Source: Faucicola osloensis_C
GTDB taxonomy: Bacteria > Pseudomonadota > Gammaproteobacteria > Pseudomonadales > Moraxellaceae
Direction of reading: 5' to 3'
DNA: 64,000 nucleotides
Assembly: GCA_019353055.1 (NCBI GenBank)
Contig: JABAHL010000001.1
Coordinates: 186,001 to 250,000 of the forward strand
The stretch's first letter is position 1. Each line of letters begins with the position of its first letter. Below, one piece after another: positions 24,737 to 33,548 of this stretch. Under the pieces are notes generated by a model. It saw nothing but the letters and a program-made list of their open reading frames with translations. It did not search any database and was not told the origin of the DNA. A program made the position numbers and the translations under genes.

Positions 24737-25648
24737 TTAATAAGACTCAGGGATTTTAAGCTGGTTGATATGGTGAGTGAGCCAAGCCAAAATATCATCA
24801 TAAACTTGTTGGTGATTAGGCTCTAGTAAGATTTCATGGCGCATCGCATCATATTGCTGCACGCTCACAGAGGCAAAATTATTTTTTTGCAAACGTTTGA
24901 CAATACGCGGAATGCCTTTTCCCATCTGCCCAACCGGGTCATCTTTTCCGCTGACAAATAGCAGCGGTAACTGTCGGGGTACTTGTTGATACCAATGCTT
25001 ATTGGTGCCTGTTTGCATCAACGACATGAGCGCAAAATAGCCATTGTTGGTAAACTGAAAGCCGCAAAGCTTGTCATCAAGGTAGGCTTTTACTTGCTTG
25101 GGATCTGAATTCAACCAATTAAACCCTTGTAAATCGGCTTCTTTTCTAAAGGGTAAGTTATTAAATTGGTTTAAAATCTTATCCAATACCGGATTGGTGC
25201 GCCGCGTGGTAAAGTGATTCAGGTTTTTGGTTACAGGCACAAACAAGTTTGCCAACGGATTAAAATCTGAGGTGCCCATAATTATTGCGCCCGCAAATCG
25301 CTCACCATAGCGCTGCAAAATACAGCGAACGATAAATGACCCCATACTGTGACCCAAGATAAAATGGGGAATATCAGGATATTTTTCAGCGATTAACTCT
25401 GCATGCTCCATCACATGGTCAATCATCAAATCAGCAGGATTGGGGTTACCCATATAGCCTAAGCAACCATTGTCATAGGCTTGCTGTCCATGACCTAAAT
25501 GGTCAAACGTCAACACCGCAATATCATGATTTGCCAAAAATTGCGCAAAGTGCTGATATCGACCTTGGTGCTCTGCCATGCCATGCACGATTAGCAAGGT
25601 GGCAACCGGCGTCACTTTAGGCAGATAGAATGTGTAGTTGTTATTCAT
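24737..25648 (-). CDS. Alpha/beta hydrolase, lysophospholipase/monoacylglycerol lipase type
   Basis: A 303-residue serine hydrolase of the S33/Hydrolase_4 family. The oxyanion motif LIVHGMAEHQGRY is at about 19-31, HLGHG at 50-54, the nucleophile elbow G-H-S101-M-G at 99-103, the acid in SGKDDPVG and the catalytic His in MRHEILLEP. No signal peptide, so likely cytosolic or membrane-peripheral. The HGMAEH signature is shared with PldB-type lysophospholipases and monoglyceride lipases; which lipid is used is not readable. Start MNNNYTFYLP is directly before the first strand. Confidence 0.86.
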   Translation of the reverse strand: MNNNYTFYLPKVTPVATLLIVHGMAEHQGRYQHFAQFLANHDIAVLTFDHLGHGQQAYDNGCLGYMGNPNPADLMIDHVMEHAELIAEKYPDIPHFILGHSMGSFIVRCILQRYGERFAGAIIMGTSDFNPLANLFVPVTKNLNHFTTRRTNPVLDKILNQFNNLPFRKEADLQGFNWLNSDPKQVKAYLDDKLCGFQFTNNGYFALMSLMQTGTNKHWYQQVPRQLPLLFVSGKDDPVGQMGKGIPRIVKRLQKNNFASVSVQQYDAMRHEILLEPNHQQVYDDILAWLTHHINQLKIPESY

Positions 25649-25690
25649 CTCAAATTTCCTGTGAGTGTTATTTTATAATTAGGGTAGCAT

Positions 25691-25715
25691 AAAAAAGCCG
25701 TCTAATGACGGCTTT
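25691..25715 (-). terminator. Rho-independent terminator of lipA
   Basis: GCCGTC (25697-25702) pairs with GACGGC (25707-25712), loop TAAT, with a T-run on the minus strand at 25691-25696. It sits just after the lipA stop. Confidence 0.82.
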
Positions 25716-25738
25716 AAATCAACGCACAAATTCACAAA

Positions 25739-26812
25739 TCAACAGCCTGATTTTTTCATATCCGCTTCTGATAACGGATTGGCACCACGGGTAGGGCGCG
25801 GGCAAGGCTCACCATAATATTGACGATCGGCAAAATAGCTTGAGCGCACCATCGGACCTGCCCAGATATTTGCAAAGCCCAATTTTTTACCGTGTGCCGT
25901 ATAACGGTCGAATTCATCAGGATGCACAAATCTATCAACTGGGGCATGCGATTTGCTTGGCTGCAAATATTGACCGATGGTAATTAAATCAACATCATGC
26001 GCCTTTAAATCATCGAGTAAGGCATAAACCTCTTCTTCGGTCTCGCCAAGACCCACCATAAAACCACATTTGGTGACGATATCAGGGCGACGCGCTTTGT
26101 AATCTTTTAACAGCTGCAATGAGTGCTGATAATCTGACCCTGGGCGAAATGCTTTATACAAACGTGGCACGGTTTCGATATTGTGGTTAAACACATCAGG
26201 CGCTGTGTCACTTAAGATATCAAGTGCCACTTGCTCACGACCTCGAAAGTCAGGGACTAGAATCTCAATCAGGCAATTAGGGCTTAACTGACGAGATTCT
26301 TTAATGACATTGGCAAAATGCTGAGCGCCACCGTCACGCAAATCATCTCGGTCAACCGAGGTAATCACCGCATACTTTAACCCTAAACCGGCAATGGTCT
26401 CAGCGGTGTGAATCGGCTCAAGCTCATCAAGCGCGTTGGGGCGACCATGCGCCACATCACAAAATGGGCAGCGACGGGTACAAATATCTCCCATAATCAT
26501 AAAGGTCGCGGTGCCATCACCAAAACATTGGGGGAGGTTAGGGCAAGCCGCTTCTTCACACACCGTATACAGCTTTTGTTCACGCAAGGTTGACTTGATG
26601 CGCGCCACTTCACTCGGCGATGACAGTTTGACGCGAATCCAGTCAGGTTTTTTTGGGGTTTCTACCGTTGGAATGATTTTAATCGGAATACGGGCAACTT
26701 TATCATGGCCACGTAGTTTTTCACCCACTTCAGGACGTTTGGGCTTGTCACGAGCGATGGGTCTATCGGTGTGCGGCGTTGAAGGGGCAAAAGTTTGTAC
26801 AGTGTCGGTCAT
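25739..26812 (-). CDS. lipA: Lipoyl synthase
   Basis: A 357-residue radical SAM enzyme that inserts two sulfurs into protein-bound octanoyl groups. Both iron-sulfur clusters are accounted for: the auxiliary cluster Cys (C85, C90, C96 in C-x4-C-x5-C) and the radical SAM motif C111-x3-C115-x2-C118. The C-terminal RSSY serine that ligates the auxiliary cluster is present. The N-terminus has a Pro/Thr/Lys-rich extension of about 35 residues and the C-terminus an extra tail ending MKKSGC. lipB is not adjacent. Confidence 0.96.
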   Translation of the reverse strand: MTDTVQTFAPSTPHTDRPIARDKPKRPEVGEKLRGHDKVARIPIKIIPTVETPKKPDWIRVKLSSPSEVARIKSTLREQKLYTVCEEAACPNLPQCFGDGTATFMIMGDICTRRCPFCDVAHGRPNALDELEPIHTAETIAGLGLKYAVITSVDRDDLRDGGAQHFANVIKESRQLSPNCLIEILVPDFRGREQVALDILSDTAPDVFNHNIETVPRLYKAFRPGSDYQHSLQLLKDYKARRPDIVTKCGFMVGLGETEEEVYALLDDLKAHDVDLITIGQYLQPSKSHAPVDRFVHPDEFDRYTAHGKKLGFANIWAGPMVRSSYFADRQYYGEPCPRPTRGANPLSEADMKKSGC

Positions 26813-27201
26813 TGCTATGATTAATCCTTGAATTCACTTAGCAGATTTTAGGGGGTTATTATAACAGAAATCTATGCTGACGAATTTAAACTATTTTGGG
26901 ATAAGCTTTGTTGTTTAAAGTACAGCGCCAAAGTTATTTTTCATCCTAGTAAAAAAGCGATAATCGGCTCAAACGCATTTATTAAAAATTATTGGGCTAT
27001 TTCTTTAAAAAATAATGGCTATGTTAACAAAAACGTATTTTCTCATTAACATTTCATCACATTTCAAGTATATTAGAAGGGTTAAATTTTTTAGCCAAAG
27101 CCATGCTGGCTAGTAGCCATTTCAAAATTCAACTGTGTTGTGAAGAGGGCTTGCAGACGCATGGTTAACACAATAATCTTACATGACTATGAGGACGATT
27201 C
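26813..27201. other. 389-bp divergent spacer between lipA and acnB
   Basis: It carries a likely acnB promoter (27047-27074). The rest is AT-rich with no ORF, terminator or recognisable riboswitch; an acnB leader of about 120 nt would follow the promoter. Confidence 0.45.
27047..27074 (+). promoter_or_regulatory. Candidate promoter of acnB
   Basis: TTAACA (27047-27052), 16-bp spacer, TATATT (27069-27074). It fits sigma-70 spacing, though neither box is perfect. Confidence 0.4.
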
Positions 27202-29802
27202 ATGCTAGAGAACTATCGTAAACACGTCGAAAATCGTGCGGCACAGGGTATTGTGCCACAGCCACTTAACGAACAGCAAACGGCTGATTTGGTTGAACTA
27301 TTAAAAAATCCACCAGCGGGTGAAGAAGCGACACTTATAGACTTATTAGAAAACCGTATTCCACCTGGGGTTGACCAAGCAGCGTATGTTAAAGCGGCAT
27401 TTCTAGCAGCCATCGTTAAAGGCGAAACCACTTCTCCCCTGATTTCAAAACTAAAAGCGATTGAGTTACTGGGTCATATGCAAGGTGGTTATAACGTTGA
27501 ACCATTAATTCAAGCATTAGACGACAAAGAATTGGCGAAAGCTGCGGGCGACGCGCTGAAAAAAACCTTACTGGTATTTGATGCCTTTAATGATGTCACT
27601 GAAAAAGCGGAAGCGGGCAATGAAGTAGCCAAAGAGGTGTTACAATCTTGGGCAAACGCCGAATGGTTCACCAGCCGTCCAGAAGTGCCAAAAAAAGCCA
27701 CTTACAAAACCTTCAAAGTCACCGGTGAAACCAACACTGATGATTTGTCACCTGCCCAAGATGCATGGTCACGCCCAGACATCCCACTACACGCATTAGC
27801 GATGCTAAAAAATGCGCGTGAAGGTATTGTGCCAGACCAAGACGGCGTGATTGGTCCGATGAAACAAATCGAAGAGATGAAAAAAGACGGTATTCCATTG
27901 GCATATGTGGGTGATGTGGTCGGTACCGGTTCAAGCCGTAAATCAGCGACCAACTCGGTATTGTGGTTGATGGGTGACGACATCCAAGGCGTGCCAAACA
28001 AACGTGCAGGCGGTCTTGTATTGGGTGGTAAAATCGCACCGATTTTCTTCAACACGATGGAAGATGCGGGCTCATTACCTATCGAAGTGGATGTTAGCAA
28101 ACTTAACATGGGTGATGTATTTGATATCTACCCACATGACGGCAAAATCACCAAACATGATTCTGACGAAGTGCTTGCAACTTTTGAATTAAAATCACCA
28201 ACGCTCCTCGATGAAGTGCGTGCCGGTGGTCGTATTCCATTGATTGTAGGTCGTGGCTTGACCAACAAAGCCCGTGAATATTTAGGTTTGGGCGCGTCTG
28301 ACATTTTTGCAAAACCAGAACAACCTGCAGACACCGGTAAAGGCTATACTTTAGCGCAAAAAATGGTCGGTAAAGCCTGTGGCGTAGAAGGTATTCGTCC
28401 GGGTGCCTACTGTGAACCAAAAATGACCACCGTGGGTTCGCAAGATACCACAGGTCCTATGACCCGTGACGAATTAAAAGACTTGGCTTGTTTAGGCTTT
28501 TCTGCAGATTTGGTCATGCAATCATTCTGTCATACCGCAGCTTATCCAAAACCAATCGATGTAGAAACTCAGCACACACTTCCTGACTTCATCATGAACC
28601 GTGGCGGTGTATCATTACGTCCAGGTGATGGTATTATTCACTCGTGGCTAAACCGTATGCTATTGCCTGATACCGTTGGTACAGGTGGTGACTCACATAC
28701 CCGCTTCCCAATGGGTATTTCGTTCCCAGCAGGTTCAGGTCTAGTGGCGTTTGCTGCAGCAACCGGTGTAATGCCATTAGATATGCCAGAATCAGTTCGT
28801 GTACGTTTCGTCGGTGAAATGCAGCCTGGGATCACCTTGCGTGACTTGGTACATGCGATTCCTTACCAAGCTATCAAAGAAGGGTTATTGACCGTTGAGA
28901 AAGCCGGTAAGAAAAACGTATTTAATGGCCGTATCCTAGAAATCGAAGGTTTAGAAGACTTAACCGTTGAACAAGCATTCGAATTATCAGATGCCTCTGC
29001 CGAACGTTCAGCCGCAGGTTGTACTATTACCTTGTCTGAAGAGTCAGTAAAAGAATACCTAACGTCAAACATCACCCTACTCAAATGGATGATTTCTGAA
29101 GGTTATGGCGATGCGCGTACGATTGCACGCCGTATCAAAGGTATGGAAAGCTGGCTTGCCAACCCAACATTATTACGTGCTGATGCAGATGCAGAATATG
29201 CTGCTGACATCACTATCGATATGAGCGCCATCAAAGAACCAATTCTTTGCTGTCCAAACGACCCAGATGACGCCAAAACTTTGGCTGACGTTGCCGGCGA
29301 TAAGATTGATGAAGTATTCATCGGTTCATGTATGACCAACATCGGTCACTTCCGTGCAGCGGGCGCGTTGCTCAAAGAAGTACCTGCGGGTAGCTTGACC
29401 ACGCGTCTATGGATTGCACCACCCACTAAAATGGATGCACGCCAATTGATGGATGAAGGTCTATACAATGTCTATGCACAAGCGGGCGCACGTACTGAAA
29501 TGCCAGGTTGTTCACTGTGTATGGGTAACCAAGCGCGTATCGCACCAAAATCAACGGCTGTATCAACTTCGACCCGTAACTTCCCGAACCGTTTAGGTCA
29601 AGGTGCCAACGTGTACTTGGCTTCTGCCGAGTTGGCGTCGGTGGCTGCGGTACTTGGTAAGCTACCTACCAACGAAGAATATCAACAATATGCTGGTAAG
29701 CTCAACAGCATGTCAGCCGATATCTACAAATACTTAAACTTCGACCGTATGAGCGAGTATACTGAAGAAGCAAACAAAATTAACGTAGCACAGCTTACCT
29801 AA
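27202..29802 (+). CDS. acnB: Bifunctional aconitate hydratase 2 / 2-methylisocitrate dehydratase
   Basis: An 866-residue aconitase B, almost the exact length of the E. coli protein (865). The order is typical of AcnB: N-terminal HEAT-like domain (MLENYRKHVENRAAQGIVP), swivel domain, then the three-domain catalytic core. Cluster cysteines are visible in GSCMTNIGHFR and CSLCMGNQ, and substrate residues in GGDSHTRFP. It interconverts citrate and isocitrate in the TCA cycle. The ATG follows GAGGACGATTC, a fair Shine-Dalgarno. Monocistronic by layout, with a modest terminator after it. Confidence 0.97.
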   Translation: MLENYRKHVENRAAQGIVPQPLNEQQTADLVELLKNPPAGEEATLIDLLENRIPPGVDQAAYVKAAFLAAIVKGETTSPLISKLKAIELLGHMQGGYNVEPLIQALDDKELAKAAGDALKKTLLVFDAFNDVTEKAEAGNEVAKEVLQSWANAEWFTSRPEVPKKATYKTFKVTGETNTDDLSPAQDAWSRPDIPLHALAMLKNAREGIVPDQDGVIGPMKQIEEMKKDGIPLAYVGDVVGTGSSRKSATNSVLWLMGDDIQGVPNKRAGGLVLGGKIAPIFFNTMEDAGSLPIEVDVSKLNMGDVFDIYPHDGKITKHDSDEVLATFELKSPTLLDEVRAGGRIPLIVGRGLTNKAREYLGLGASDIFAKPEQPADTGKGYTLAQKMVGKACGVEGIRPGAYCEPKMTTVGSQDTTGPMTRDELKDLACLGFSADLVMQSFCHTAAYPKPIDVETQHTLPDFIMNRGGVSLRPGDGIIHSWLNRMLLPDTVGTGGDSHTRFPMGISFPAGSGLVAFAAATGVMPLDMPESVRVRFVGEMQPGITLRDLVHAIPYQAIKEGLLTVEKAGKKNVFNGRILEIEGLEDLTVEQAFELSDASAERSAAGCTITLSEESVKEYLTSNITLLKWMISEGYGDARTIARRIKGMESWLANPTLLRADADAEYAADITIDMSAIKEPILCCPNDPDDAKTLADVAGDKIDEVFIGSCMTNIGHFRAAGALLKEVPAGSLTTRLWIAPPTKMDARQLMDEGLYNVYAQAGARTEMPGCSLCMGNQARIAPKSTAVSTSTRNFPNRLGQGANVYLASAELASVAAVLGKLPTNEEYQQYAGKLNSMSADIYKYLNFDRMSEYTEEANKINVAQLT

Positions 29803-29864
29803 CCATCGTTAGATTAAAGTTAGGCTCATCTAATTTTAGTTAAGTAGGATAACAATAAAGTAAG

Positions 29865-29888
29865 ACCCTGCAATATAGCAGGGTTTTG
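29865..29888 (+). terminator. Probable terminator of acnB
   Basis: ACCCTGC pairs with GCAGGGT around a 6-base loop, followed by a short TTTT. The T-tract is short, so efficiency may be moderate. Confidence 0.6.
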
Positions 29889-29964
29889 CTGTTGTTAGCA
29901 CTTACACAAAAATTTTTTGAACGTTTAGCTGAAAATATCTTGGCAAAATTTGGCTTTTAGTGGT

Positions 29965-31019
29965 TTATAGTAATGGCATCTGTGGCGAGGCTTCAGCTTG
30001 CAGCAAATTTGAATAAGTCACCCCAACCAAACGTACAGGTAAAAGTTTTGGGGTATGCTCGTATAGCCATTGAATCCAATAATGGGCATCAGATTCTTGT
30101 TCAAAGTGGGATGAAATACTATGAGAGCGGGTAATCACACTAAAATCGCTGTATTTGATTTTAATGGTGATAGTGCGAGCGTAACGCTGCTTTTTTTGTA
30201 AATCTTTAAACGCTTGGCTATTTTCGCGATATAAGGCAGCCACAATGATTTTATCATCCATGGTATTTTGTAAAAACGTTGTCTCAGAACCGACAGATTT
30301 ATGTTTGTGCTCAGCTTTAACCTCTCGATTATCAATACCGTGGGCAATCTGGTGAAAGAAATCACCCCGTTTGCCAAAGCGTTGTTTTAATACGTCCGCT
30401 GGCGTATTGCGTAAATCCAATCCTGTAAATATACCCATGTCATGCAACATTTTGACGGTGGCTCTGCCAATCCCATGAAATTTTTTTACCGGTAAATTGG
30501 CGATAAAGTCCAATCCTTGCTCAGGTGTAATCACCGCAATACCGTTGGGTTTATTTAAATCTGACGCGATTTTGGCAAGCATTTTATTATAAGACACCCC
30601 GGCCGAAGCGGTCAGCTGCGTTTGTCGCAAAATCTGTTGGCGAATGCGATTGGCGATTAGTGTCGCAGAATTTTTTCATACGGGCTATTGGTCACATCCA
30701 GATACGCCTCATCCAGTGATAAAGGTTCGACCAGTGGCGTATATTGGTGCATGATCGTACGAATTTGCTCACTAACTTCACGATACACCTCAAAGCGTGG
30801 TTTGACAAAAATTGCTTGTGGGCACAGCTGACGCGCTCGATAGCATGACATGGCAGAATGCACACCAAACTTGCGTATCTCATAACTTGCTGCTGCGACG
30901 ACGCCACGCCCATTGGGATCACCGCCAACCACCAATGGTTTACCTTGTAACTCAGGATTATCCCGTTGCTCAACACTGGCAAAGAACGCATCCATATCGA
31001 TATGAATAATTTTACGCAT
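29965..31019 (-). pseudogene. dinB: DNA polymerase IV, split by a single-base frameshift
   Basis: Two adjacent minus-strand frames together make one Y-family polymerase of normal length (about 350 residues). The first (31019-30657) has MRKIIHIDMDAFFASVEQ and the catalytic SLDEAYLD, then reads YEKILRH and stops. The second frame continues the protein directly (NSATLIANRIRQQ, then LTASAGVSYNKMLAKIASD) to a normal end at 29965. The frames meet at an A6 tract (30671-30676). One extra A would restore a full protein through Glu-Lys-Asn-Ser. So this is either a real inactivating deletion, a phase-variable homopolymer, or a read error. The thumb and little-finger regions are otherwise undamaged, which argues the event is recent. 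Confidence 0.85.
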
Positions 31020-31134
31020 GGGTGTTAGTTTACCATCCTAACTGTATGTGAAAAGTATTTAATTAACTTGTTAAACACAAAGACGCTAGCTAATATAAAC
31101 AATAAATTCAAAACGTACTGATTGATAAATTCAA

Positions 31135-31163
31135 TTGATAAGTCGTCGTTAATCTGCTACATT
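31135..31163 (+). promoter_or_regulatory. Predicted sigma-70 promoter of the terC riboswitch transcript
   Basis: TTGATA (31135-31140), exactly 17 bp, TACATT (31158-31163). The start site would be near 31170, just before the first paired bases of the riboswitch. Confidence 0.62.
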
Positions 31164-31167
31164 ATCG

Positions 31168-31345
31168 CTATCAAGGGGAGTAGCTTCTCACTTCATCAGT
31201 TTGTGATTTATCGTCATTACGTAAGTAGCCGCTTACCGGTAAATCAGCTATTTTTTAGCCATATATTAAGCTAATTATCAAATAGTAAGCCAGACCTTGA
31301 CTTAACACAACCACATATTTGGTCGGTGTGAGTCAAGGTTTTTTT
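31168..31345 (+). promoter_or_regulatory. yybP-ykoY manganese riboswitch with terminator expression platform, upstream of terC
   Basis: The leader contains the class hallmark GGGGAGTAGC (31175-31184) and, 110 bp later, AGACCTTGAC (31292-31301), the two conserved sides of the yybP-ykoY aptamer. Helix P1 is formed by TCAAGG (31171-31176) with CCTTGA (31295-31300). The same CCTTGA strand can instead pair with AGTCAAGGT (31331-31339) to make a terminator stem (ACCTTGACT/AGTCAAGGT) followed by seven T. The two structures exclude each other, so Mn2+ binding would stabilise P1, prevent termination and turn terC on. TerC/Alx/MntP-type genes are the standard targets of this riboswitch. Confidence 0.85.
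31294..31345 (+). terminator. Riboswitch-controlled intrinsic terminator
   Basis: ACCTTGACT (31294-31302) pairs with AGTCAAGGT (31331-31339) around an AC-rich loop with additional pairing (CAC/GTG), ending in a T-tract at 31339-31345. The 5' arm overlaps aptamer helix P1. Confidence 0.85.
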
Positions 31346-31418
31346 GTGCTTAGCATTTTTCCAAAATCCTTTGACTTATTGCCAGCCATAGTTTGTAAAT
31401 GCATACTAAGGAGCGATA

Positions 31419-32426
31419 ATGTTACTTGCAGCAGTGAATCAAATGACAGAACCCATGAGCATTGGCAGTCCCATGCTGTATGCCGTGTTCTTTGCTATCG
31501 TAGCGATACTGTTATTGGTTGATTTTTTTACTTTTAAAACCCCAAAAAATGGTGAAGCGGTTTCGATGAAACAAGCGGGTATTTGGAGTGCCATTTGGGT
31601 GGGCGTGTCTGTGCTGTTTGCAGGCGGTCTATGGTGGTATCTATCACAAAATTTTGGCGGTGCTATCGCCACTCAAAAAGTAGGGGAGTTTTTTACAGGG
31701 TATTTACTGGAAAAATCGCTCGCCATTGATAACGTCTTTGTATGGTTGATGATTTTTGCGGCGTTTGCGGTGTCGCCTGCGATGCAACGGAAGATTTTAC
31801 TGTACGGGGTGATTGGTGCGATTGTCATGCGCACGGTGATGATTTTTGCAGGGGCTTGGCTTGTCGCTGAGTTTAGCTGGATTTTATATATTTTTGGTGC
31901 GTTTTTGCTGTACACGGGTGTAAAAATGTGGCAAAACCACGATGAGCAAGAAGACCCAAAGCAGTCAGGCTTATATAAGTTTTTACAAAAACATCTGAAA
32001 ATCAGCGATGACAGCCATGATGCGTCAGGTCAAGAGCGGTTTGTGTTGGTGAAAAATGGCGTTAAGTATTTTACCCCGTTAGCGGTGGTGCTTATCTTGG
32101 TTGAATTGTCGGATGTGATTTTTGCGGTGGATTCGATTCCTGCAATTTTTGCGGTCACTACCGACCCGTTTATTGTTTTGACGGCAAACTTGCTGGCTAT
32201 TTTGGGTCTACGGGCGATGTTCTTCTTGTTATCGGGTTTGGCAGATAAATTCCATTTATTGCCTTACGCGCTTAGTGTCATCTTGGTGTTTATTGGCGCC
32301 AAAATGCTACTGCTTGATGTTTTCCATGTGCCGATGGCTATCTCGTTAGGCTTTATTGCAACCGTACTAACAGTGACAGCGATTTTATCGGTAAAATTTC
32401 CGAATTTGGGTAAAGTTGAATCATAA
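31419..32426 (+). CDS. TerC/Alx family membrane protein (probable manganese exporter)
   Basis: A 335-residue polytopic protein of the TerC family, related to E. coli Alx. Roughly eight to nine helices are visible. Conserved acidic residues lie in membrane segments: LLEKSLAIDNVFVWLMIF, and EL-SDVIFAVDSIPAIFAVT near residue 230, thought to coordinate Mn2+. Family members act in Mn2+ efflux or loading of exported metalloproteins. ATG 31419 has AAGGAG five bases upstream. The Mn riboswitch in its leader strongly supports a manganese role. A bidirectional terminator follows. Confidence 0.88.
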   Translation: MLLAAVNQMTEPMSIGSPMLYAVFFAIVAILLLVDFFTFKTPKNGEAVSMKQAGIWSAIWVGVSVLFAGGLWWYLSQNFGGAIATQKVGEFFTGYLLEKSLAIDNVFVWLMIFAAFAVSPAMQRKILLYGVIGAIVMRTVMIFAGAWLVAEFSWILYIFGAFLLYTGVKMWQNHDEQEDPKQSGLYKFLQKHLKISDDSHDASGQERFVLVKNGVKYFTPLAVVLILVELSDVIFAVDSIPAIFAVTTDPFIVLTANLLAILGLRAMFFLLSGLADKFHLLPYALSVILVFIGAKMLLLDVFHVPMAISLGFIATVLTVTAILSVKFPNLGKVES

Positions 32427-32442
32427 AAAATATTTTTGAATA

Positions 32443-32473
32443 AAAAAAAGGGCTAACAATTTAGCCCTTTTTT
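32443..32473 (+). terminator. Bidirectional terminator between terC and ppaC
   Basis: A-tract plus GGGCTA pairs with TAGCCC plus T-tract around ACAATT. It sits between two convergent genes and can serve both. Confidence 0.88.
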
Positions 32474-32489
32474 GTGAATTAAAAACTGA

Positions 32490-33422
32490 CTATTGGGCAT
32501 AAAATGCTTCTAAAGTAGGCACAAATTGTTTTTTTCGGCTGACCAAGTTACCCAAATCAAGCAATTTATCATTGAGTCTGGTATCAAATGCTTGCTCAAT
32601 GATTTCATTTTGTGCATCGTTGCTACCAACCGCCCAAGATTGCTGTTTTAAAATATCAACAATAATAACTAGCATATAATCCAAGCCATCTCTTTGGCGG
32701 ATTAGTTCACTGGCTTGTTGGATGCCCTCAATGCGCGACAACACCACATCAGGTTTAACAGTTTCGATACTAGCGATTGCCCATTTTTTATTTGAGAAAA
32801 TAAACTGTTTATAATCGGTAGTGACTAACGCATCATCCGTTAAGTCGCTGATATTGCTTTTTGCATCGAATAATTGATTGGCAAAGCTGTTTATATCGTG
32901 AATCCCTGCAAGGTGGATGACTGCTTGTAACGCTTGCTTGTCACTGTCTGTAGTGGTAGGACCTGTCAGATTAAGCGTATCAGAAATGATTGCACCTGCC
33001 ATCAATGTCGCCATTTGCTGAGAAATCAGCAAATTCTTTTCCATAAACATATGGTATAAAATGGTGCTGGTAGAGCCGACAGGTTCAAATCGAATATAGG
33101 CAGGTTCGGTAGTGGTCAAATCACCGAGTTTATGATGGTCGACAAGGTAACAAATACGGGCGTCTGCTAGATTGCCAATCGATTGCTGGCTTTCGTTATG
33201 ATCGACTAAAGCAGCGAGTTGGTCAGGTTCAAGATGAGTGAGTAATTCTGGTAATCGGACTTTAGCAAGTTCAATTAAAAATTTGGTTTCTTGATTGATA
33301 TCATCTAAGCGGTAACTTTTGGCATCTATACCTTGTTGATTGAGCCAATAGGTCATGACGATGGCGGATACGATAGCATCGGTATCTGGTTTTTTGTGCC
33401 CAAAAACAGCAATGGTTGTCAT
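32490..33422 (-). CDS. ppaC: Manganese-dependent inorganic pyrophosphatase (family II)
   Basis: A 310-residue DHH-family pyrophosphatase that splits PPi to phosphate in the cytosol. The metal ligands of family II are all visible: H9, D13 and D15 in GHKKPDTDAIVSA, D74-H75 in LVDHNE, and D95-H96-H97 in LVDHHKLGD. The C-terminal DHHA2 domain contains the substrate Arg and Lys block SRKKQFVP. Length matches the family (about 310). It needs Mn2+ or Co2+, and lies tail to tail with a Mn-riboswitch-controlled exporter, a sensible manganese neighbourhood though not an operon. Confidence 0.94.
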   Translation of the reverse strand: MTTIAVFGHKKPDTDAIVSAIVMTYWLNQQGIDAKSYRLDDINQETKFLIELAKVRLPELLTHLEPDQLAALVDHNESQQSIGNLADARICYLVDHHKLGDLTTTEPAYIRFEPVGSTSTILYHMFMEKNLLISQQMATLMAGAIISDTLNLTGPTTTDSDKQALQAVIHLAGIHDINSFANQLFDAKSNISDLTDDALVTTDYKQFIFSNKKWAIASIETVKPDVVLSRIEGIQQASELIRQRDGLDYMLVIIVDILKQQSWAVGSNDAQNEIIEQAFDTRLNDKLLDLGNLVSRKKQFVPTLEAFYAQ

Positions 33423-33548
33423 AAAATTACCCCAATATAAACACAGCTATTATATCACCTTGTCAAAATCAAACGGTTGACTGGCAAGTTTGCGATGAAA
33501 AAGCCGATATTGACTAATCGGCTAACTTTACCATTAAGTGCAAAAAAA

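Noticed and set aside
24602..24826. 74-codon + strand ORF between hslR and the lysophospholipase gene
   Set aside because: It runs into the 3' end of the lysophospholipase gene in antisense, has no Shine-Dalgarno and no recognisable features.
26436..26831. 131-codon + strand ORF opposite lipA
   Set aside because: Antisense to the conserved radical SAM region of lipA; no independent support.
30657..30700. Programmed ribosomal frameshift in dinB
   Set aside because: There is an A6 tract but no canonical X-XXY-YYZ heptamer in frame and no obvious stimulatory hairpin; dinB is not known to use frameshifting. A deletion or read error is simpler.
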